DNA of 23,146 nt from an uncultured Candidatus Saccharibacteria bacterium (GTDB taxonomy: Bacteria > Patescibacteriota > Saccharimonadia > Saccharimonadales > Saccharimonadaceae). The translations under genes were made by a program, and so were the position numbers. Below the pieces are notes generated by a model that was not told the DNA's origin, made no database searches, and saw only the letters and a program-made list of their open reading frames with translations. Every line of letters starts with the position of its first letter. Position 1 is the stretch's first letter. The stretch lies in contig CAMZGF010000004.1 in assembly GCA_947306315.1 (NCBI GenBank), positions 1 to 23,146 on the forward strand. The letters run 5' to 3'. Of the stretch, positions 20,586 to 23,146 are shown piece after piece.

Positions 20586-21111
20586 TAACGTTCTGTCTTG
20601 CCCACTCATACATCGCGATACCACTCGCGACCCCTACGTTGACACTTCTTGTTGAGCCAAAACTCTCTATATAACGAATGTCGTCAACTTTTCCTAAAAT
20701 CTCAGGAGTTAAGCCATCGCTTTCGCCTCCAAGGAGCAAGGTCGTTTTTTCAGAAAATTTTTTCTCGCCAAGTGGCTTGCACCCAGGAACATTATTCTCC
20801 ATCGCGACTATTTCCCTGCCGCGCTGGTGTTGATCTTCGACAAACTCCTCAATGCTCGGCCAATAACAAATCTCAAGATATTTATCCGTACACATCGCAC
20901 CTCTGCGATTATATTTATGACGCCCTACGATATGAACCTTCGACGCATTAAAATTGTTTGCATTTCGAACAATCGTCCCCGCATTAAAGTCATGTGAGAC
21001 ATTCTCAATCGCAATCTCTAGCTTATTTCTCTTTTCAGAAAGCCGAGCTTTCACGTCTTCGTTCGAAAGCCCCTTGTATTCATCAACCAGATTTCTTGTA
21101 TCTTCTTCCAT
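20572..21111 (-). CDS. SpoU/TrmH-family RNA 2'-O-methyltransferase
   Basis: A 179-residue SPOUT methyltransferase domain. Motif 1: NVSHDFNAGTIVRNA (37-51), with Asn43 and Arg49; motif 2: LLLGGESDGL (125-134); motif 3: SFGSTRSVNVGVASGIAMYEW (150-170). The knotted C-terminal half binds S-adenosylmethionine. Enzymes of this family methylate ribose at defined tRNA or rRNA positions (TrmH, TrmL, RlmB). Without an N-terminal substrate domain and at this length, tRNA Gm18 or rRNA are both possible, so no symbol is given. TATAAT ends 8 nt before the ATG and there is no Shine-Dalgarno sequence, so the mRNA is predicted leaderless. It lies between the 16S gene and the tRNA-Ile/Ala pair. Confidence 0.88.
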   Translation of the reverse strand: MEEDTRNLVDEYKGLSNEDVKARLSEKRNKLEIAIENVSHDFNAGTIVRNANNFNASKVHIVGRHKYNRRGAMCTDKYLEICYWPSIEEFVEDQHQRGREIVAMENNVPGCKPLGEKKFSEKTTLLLGGESDGLTPEILGKVDDIRYIESFGSTRSVNVGVASGIAMYEWARQNVINNV

Positions 21112-21119
21112 TTTTTTAA

Positions 21120-21125
21120 ATTATA
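21120..21125 (-). promoter_or_regulatory. -10 hexamer of the RNA methyltransferase gene, leaderless start
   Basis: TATAAT ends 8 nt before the ATG. It follows directly on the T-run of the preceding terminator. Confidence 0.6.
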
Positions 21126-21128
21126 CCA

Positions 21129-21157
21129 TAAAAATCCCCTGGCCATCTGACCAGGGG
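21129..21157 (-). terminator. Terminator of the HNH-associated repeat gene
   Basis: CCCCTGG (21136-21142) pairs with CCAGGGG (21151-21157), 8-nt loop, followed on the minus strand by T5. Confidence 0.85.
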
Positions 21158-21171
21158 TGTTATGATTGATC

Positions 21172-22314
21172 TTAAAACTCGATTGTAAGTTCTGTAAATG
21201 TAATTTTTCCGTGGGCGACCGCAATGCGACCATTGAATCCTTCCGGCAAGAAGACCTGAATCGGAATCTCGAATGAATTTCCTATGCAGGGATTATTAAC
21301 TTCGGGCTTTTCTTCAACCTCAGAGTTTACCGGCATATCTTCGTCCTTAGGTTTGGGATCTGCAGGCTCTTCAATCTCAGGCTCAAGTTTGATCCCCTCA
21401 GGCTCAGGCTCTATCTTGCCTGCCTCTTCCAACTTCTTCCTTTCGGATTCCGCCAGAAGCGCTATCCGGTTGCTTGCAAACGGCAATTCTTTCCATTCCG
21501 GATCATCAAACAGATCATGCCATAAGAACCAGCCTATCTCAAACTTTCTACATAAAGTATCCCATATCGGAAATACCCCGTCCTTAGATAATGCATTCAC
21601 ATCTGCCTTGCATAAAAGGTGCCCTGCCTCAAGACTAGCGGCCCGATACATATCCAAACACTCTTCCTTTGAATAACGTGCTGCAGTTTTCCCCTTGGTT
21701 TCTCCCATTTCTACCACCTCTTCTTCCTTAGATTCAACTAACTCTTCATCTAATGGATGCTGTTTTTCCGGCTCGTTTTTAGACTTGGGTTTAGTCGGTT
21801 CAGATTCAACTACGACGTCCACTTTAGGCGCCGCCGGCACATATTTTCTCTTTTCAAATTTGCGCCCAGCTTTCTCTTCGGCTAATTTCCGAATCCTTGA
21901 TTCAGCAACTTCTCCGTTCAACCTCAAGATACACACCTCATCCTCAGAAAAGAATTTGTTCTTCTTTATCTGTCTCTGGGTAGGCATCTCTCCATCGTTT
22001 TCGATGAACATGTCAACAAACTGATCGACGATGTAATTGGTTCTATCCGGACCTAATTGCTTCTTGTGCCTATCCTGCTTAAGCGGGACTTTCAAACGAA
22101 CAGCGCTCTTGCCTTCAGGATTTATCTCCTTCTTATAAAGAGCATAGGCATCACTAGCCGCCTCTTCAAAGGACCCAAAGTTCGTTGCGTATTCATTAAT
22201 GCCGATAGCATCTACAGTACCTCTCATATCATCAGAGGTGACTCTACGACCAAGTTCTCTTGTTTTTTTAACAAGAACATCAAGCAAATCCTGCTTAGTT
22301 ACTCCATAACTCAT
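21172..22314 (-). CDS. Repeat protein resembling HNH-associated repeats, no nuclease domain
   Basis: A 380-residue charged protein. Residues about 5-62 (LLDVLVKKTRELGRRVTSDD, then NFGSFEEAASDAY) match the pattern of the homing-endonuclease-associated repeat (HNH_repeat): a helix, L.RRVT/P, and FGS.eeA. Weaker copies follow at about 92-147 and 213-275 (EAGHLLCKADVNAL..., FPIWDTLCRKFEIG). Between and after them are low-complexity acidic, Pro/Glu/Lys-rich linkers (about 155-210 and 290-340). The last 40 residues are beta-rich (SFEIPIQVFLPEGF). There is no HNH motif, membrane segment or signal peptide. A DNA-binding or scaffold role is inference. The ATG follows GGGGGTGG; the upstream promoter gives a leader of about 88 nt. 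Confidence 0.6.
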   Translation of the reverse strand: MSYGVTKQDLLDVLVKKTRELGRRVTSDDMRGTVDAIGINEYATNFGSFEEAASDAYALYKKEINPEGKSAVRLKVPLKQDRHKKQLGPDRTNYIVDQFVDMFIENDGEMPTQRQIKKNKFFSEDEVCILRLNGEVAESRIRKLAEEKAGRKFEKRKYVPAAPKVDVVVESEPTKPKSKNEPEKQHPLDEELVESKEEEVVEMGETKGKTAARYSKEECLDMYRAASLEAGHLLCKADVNALSKDGVFPIWDTLCRKFEIGWFLWHDLFDDPEWKELPFASNRIALLAESERKKLEEAGKIEPEPEGIKLEPEIEEPADPKPKDEDMPVNSEVEEKPEVNNPCIGNSFEIPIQVFLPEGFNGRIAVAHGKITFTELTIEF

Positions 22315-22408
22315 ATCGCCACCCCCCTTCGTGGTAGTAAAAAAGAATTATCGGTTAAGATCAATACTAAAAAAGTACTCTATCCCACACCGATTAGCTA
22401 CTACTTAT

Positions 22409-22437
22409 ATTATAACATATATTAGCTATCTTTACAA
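22409..22437 (-). promoter_or_regulatory. Promoter of the repeat-protein gene
   Basis: -35 TTGTAA (22432-22437) overlaps the end of the upstream gene; 17-nt spacer; -10 TATAAT (22409-22414). Leader of about 88 nt, with CTTTTTTA occurring twice in it. Confidence 0.65.
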
Positions 22438-22662
22438 CATCCTGTCCGAGACAAAGGACCAGTTATTAAGTCCATCTGCAATCCATTGGATCGCTACAAA
22501 GAGTAACAACATCACGCCAACTGAGACAAAGAGCGTCGACAATATCGACATAGCTGTTTCCTTCTTCGCGCTTCTCTTAAGAATTAACCCAAAGAAACAT
22601 AATATCGCACCAATAATTAAGAAAATTGTTTTAAGACTTGATAAACTTTCAAAAATTCCCAT
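22432..22662 (-). CDS. Small two-helix membrane protein, unknown
   Basis: 76 residues with two hydrophobic helices (about 10-28 and 40-62), separated by a basic loop (LKRSAKKET) that should be cytoplasmic, placing both ends outside. The ATG directly follows the TAA of the upstream gene (TAAATG) and has GAGGA 6 nt before it, so the two are translated together. It has no Cys pair or known motif. Together with its neighbour it recalls small paired membrane proteins of secretion or pilus systems, but nothing in the sequence proves this. Confidence 0.68.
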   Translation of the reverse strand: MGIFESLSSLKTIFLIIGAILCFFGLILKRSAKKETAMSILSTLFVSVGVMLLLFVAIQWIADGLNNWSFVSDRML

Positions 22663-22911
22663 TTAATTCCTCATTTTAAATAATGCAAAGCAAGCGACTC
22701 CCCCAAAAACTCCAACTGTAAGAAGACCGGTTATTGGACCCAAAAAGATCGCCACACCATATCCAATACCAAACACTCCAAGAAGAGATAACGGTGTCGC
22801 TAACATTCTCCATCCTGGATTATCCCATCCACCTATCGTAAGACCACTATAAAGCGCCAACACACCGATGATAAAAGATAAATTAGCAACATCCGTTAAA
22901 AAACCGATCAT
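22663..22911 (-). CDS. Small membrane protein downstream of 16S, unknown
   Basis: 82 residues with two to three hydrophobic segments (about 8-26, 36-58 and 60-77), rich in Gly (FGIGYGVAIFLGPITGLLTVGVFGG). A polar loop has GGWDNPGW. The ATG lies 6 nt after TATAAT with no Shine-Dalgarno sequence, so the mRNA is predicted leaderless although the following gene has a Shine-Dalgarno sequence. It is the first gene after the terminator of the 16S transcript. No family recognised. Confidence 0.68.
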   Translation of the reverse strand: MIGFLTDVANLSFIIGVLALYSGLTIGGWDNPGWRMLATPLSLLGVFGIGYGVAIFLGPITGLLTVGVFGGVACFALFKMRN

Positions 22912-22917
22912 GCTTAT

Positions 22918-22923
22918 ATTATA
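22918..22923 (-). promoter_or_regulatory. -10 hexamer of the small membrane gene pair, leaderless start
   Basis: TATAAT on the minus strand ends 6 nt before the ATG at 22911, directly after the 16S terminator. Confidence 0.6.
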
Positions 22924-22938
22924 TCACAATAAACCACG

Positions 22939-22958
22939 AAAAAACCGCCCGAAGGCGG
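22939..22958 (-). terminator. Rho-independent terminator of the 16S transcript
   Basis: CCGCC-TTCG-GGCGG on the minus strand (22945-22958), followed by T6. The UUCG tetraloop makes the hairpin very stable. It lies about 160 nt downstream of the 16S 3' end. Confidence 0.88.
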
Positions 22959-22960
22959 CC

Positions 22961-23116
22961 TTTAACAACTCAGTTGTGCAATCTTCTCATCTATTGTTAA
23001 GCTTTAGTGTCGTACCCTTACGGGAAAATATTATGCTTCAAGCTTGCTTAGCACAATTACGACCGACCTAGCTACCTGCGACATTTCTGTTTCAGGCGCA
23101 TCAAATCCTTCTCAAG
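22961..23116 (-). other. 3' trailer of 16S rRNA (no gene)
   Basis: About 156 bases between the mature 16S 3' end and the terminator hold no ORF, tRNA or 23S sequence. Short inverted repeats are present, including ACAACT/AGTTGT near 22966-22978. This should include the strand that pairs with the 16S leader for RNase processing; the leader is outside the window. Confidence 0.7.
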
Positions 23117-23146
23117 AAAGGAGGTAATCCATCGACACGTTCTCGT
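23117..23146 (-). rRNA. rrs: 16S ribosomal RNA, extreme 3' end (partial)
   Basis: The last 30 nt of 16S on the minus strand. They contain the end of helix 45 (ACG-AGAA-CGT) and the anti-Shine-Dalgarno end GGATTACCTCCTTT. The mature 3' end is placed at about 23117 by analogy with GGAUCACCUCCUUA of E. coli. The rest of the gene lies beyond the window. Confidence 0.88.

Noticed and set aside
1..23146. Recoding of TGA as a sense codon (as in Gracilibacteria/SR1)
   Set aside because: Every conserved gene reads through without internal TGA, and sufB ends at a TGA overlapping the sufS start, so TGA is a stop here.
1..23146. CRISPR arrays, insertion sequences, integrases or prophage genes
   Set aside because: I saw no regularly spaced repeats, transposase or integrase motifs, or phage structural genes. 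The only mobile-like traces are the inverted repeat at 4386-4486 and the HNH-associated-type repeats.

Overview
The window looks like a piece of a small-genome Candidate Phyla Radiation (Patescibacteria) chromosome, most likely Saccharibacteria (TM7) or a close relative. This is inferred from gene content. A secreted protein joins a FISUMP domain to the beta-rich N-terminal domain (TNN..GYTL, NTWG, GVKVG..L.SGTY) that I associate with Saccharibacterial surface proteins. A DUF5663-like gene lies in the same operon. There are also a KGG-motif protein, compact housekeeping enzymes and a 16S rRNA 3' end reading GGATTACCTCC. TGA acts as an ordinary stop (sufB, the HD-domain gene), which argues against the TGA=Gly code of Gracilibacteria/SR1.

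Layout. 1-2361 (minus): the start of adk, then rpsU, and a wHTH-recJ operon. 2423-5961 (plus): priA, a 238-base gap holding an 11-bp inverted repeat and a doubtful small ORF, then overlapping def-fmt. 5962-7699 (minus): DUF5663 protein and FISUMP surface protein. 7733-11323 (minus): a translationally coupled SUF operon in the order sufC-sufB-sufS-sufU, with no sufD. 11501-12448 (minus): an HD-domain protein with a Cys-rich N-terminus. 12592-13065 (plus): a small-multidrug-export-family membrane protein. 13106-14247 (minus): a 56-residue ORF, tRNA-Asn and a membrane-anchored protein. 14305-15693 (plus): metG, apparently missing a conserved active-site block. 15727-17726 (minus): a small membrane protein, a membrane-anchored thioredoxin-fold protein and rpsA. 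17875-19156 (plus): ROK-family protein and HExxH metallopeptidase. 19158-19556 (minus): MazG-like pyrophosphohydrolase. 19749-19952 (plus): KGG protein behind the only perfect consensus promoter. 20086-20262 (minus): tRNA-Ile then tRNA-Ala. 20349-20585 (plus): small membrane protein. 20572-22911 (minus): SpoU-type RNA methyltransferase, a repeat protein of HNH-associated type, and two small membrane proteins. 22939-23146 (minus): the 3' end of 16S rRNA with trailer and terminator. No gene-free stretch exceeds 300 bases.

The clearest whole-window signal is in gene starts. Eleven genes have a -10 hexamer ending only 6-8 nt before the start codon and no Shine-Dalgarno sequence, so their mRNAs should be leaderless. 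The other transcription units have a clear Shine-Dalgarno sequence and an anti-Shine-Dalgarno CCTCC is present in the 16S. The organism therefore seems to use two modes of initiation side by side. Other points of interest are the deletion in MetRS, the 16S gene that ends in its own terminator with no 23S gene after it, and the tRNA-Ile/tRNA-Ala pair lying 2.9 kb downstream in the order normally seen inside a 16S-23S spacer.

Many genes serve translation (def, fmt, metG, rpsU, rpsA, three tRNAs, 16S, an RNA methyltransferase) or replication and repair (priA, recJ).
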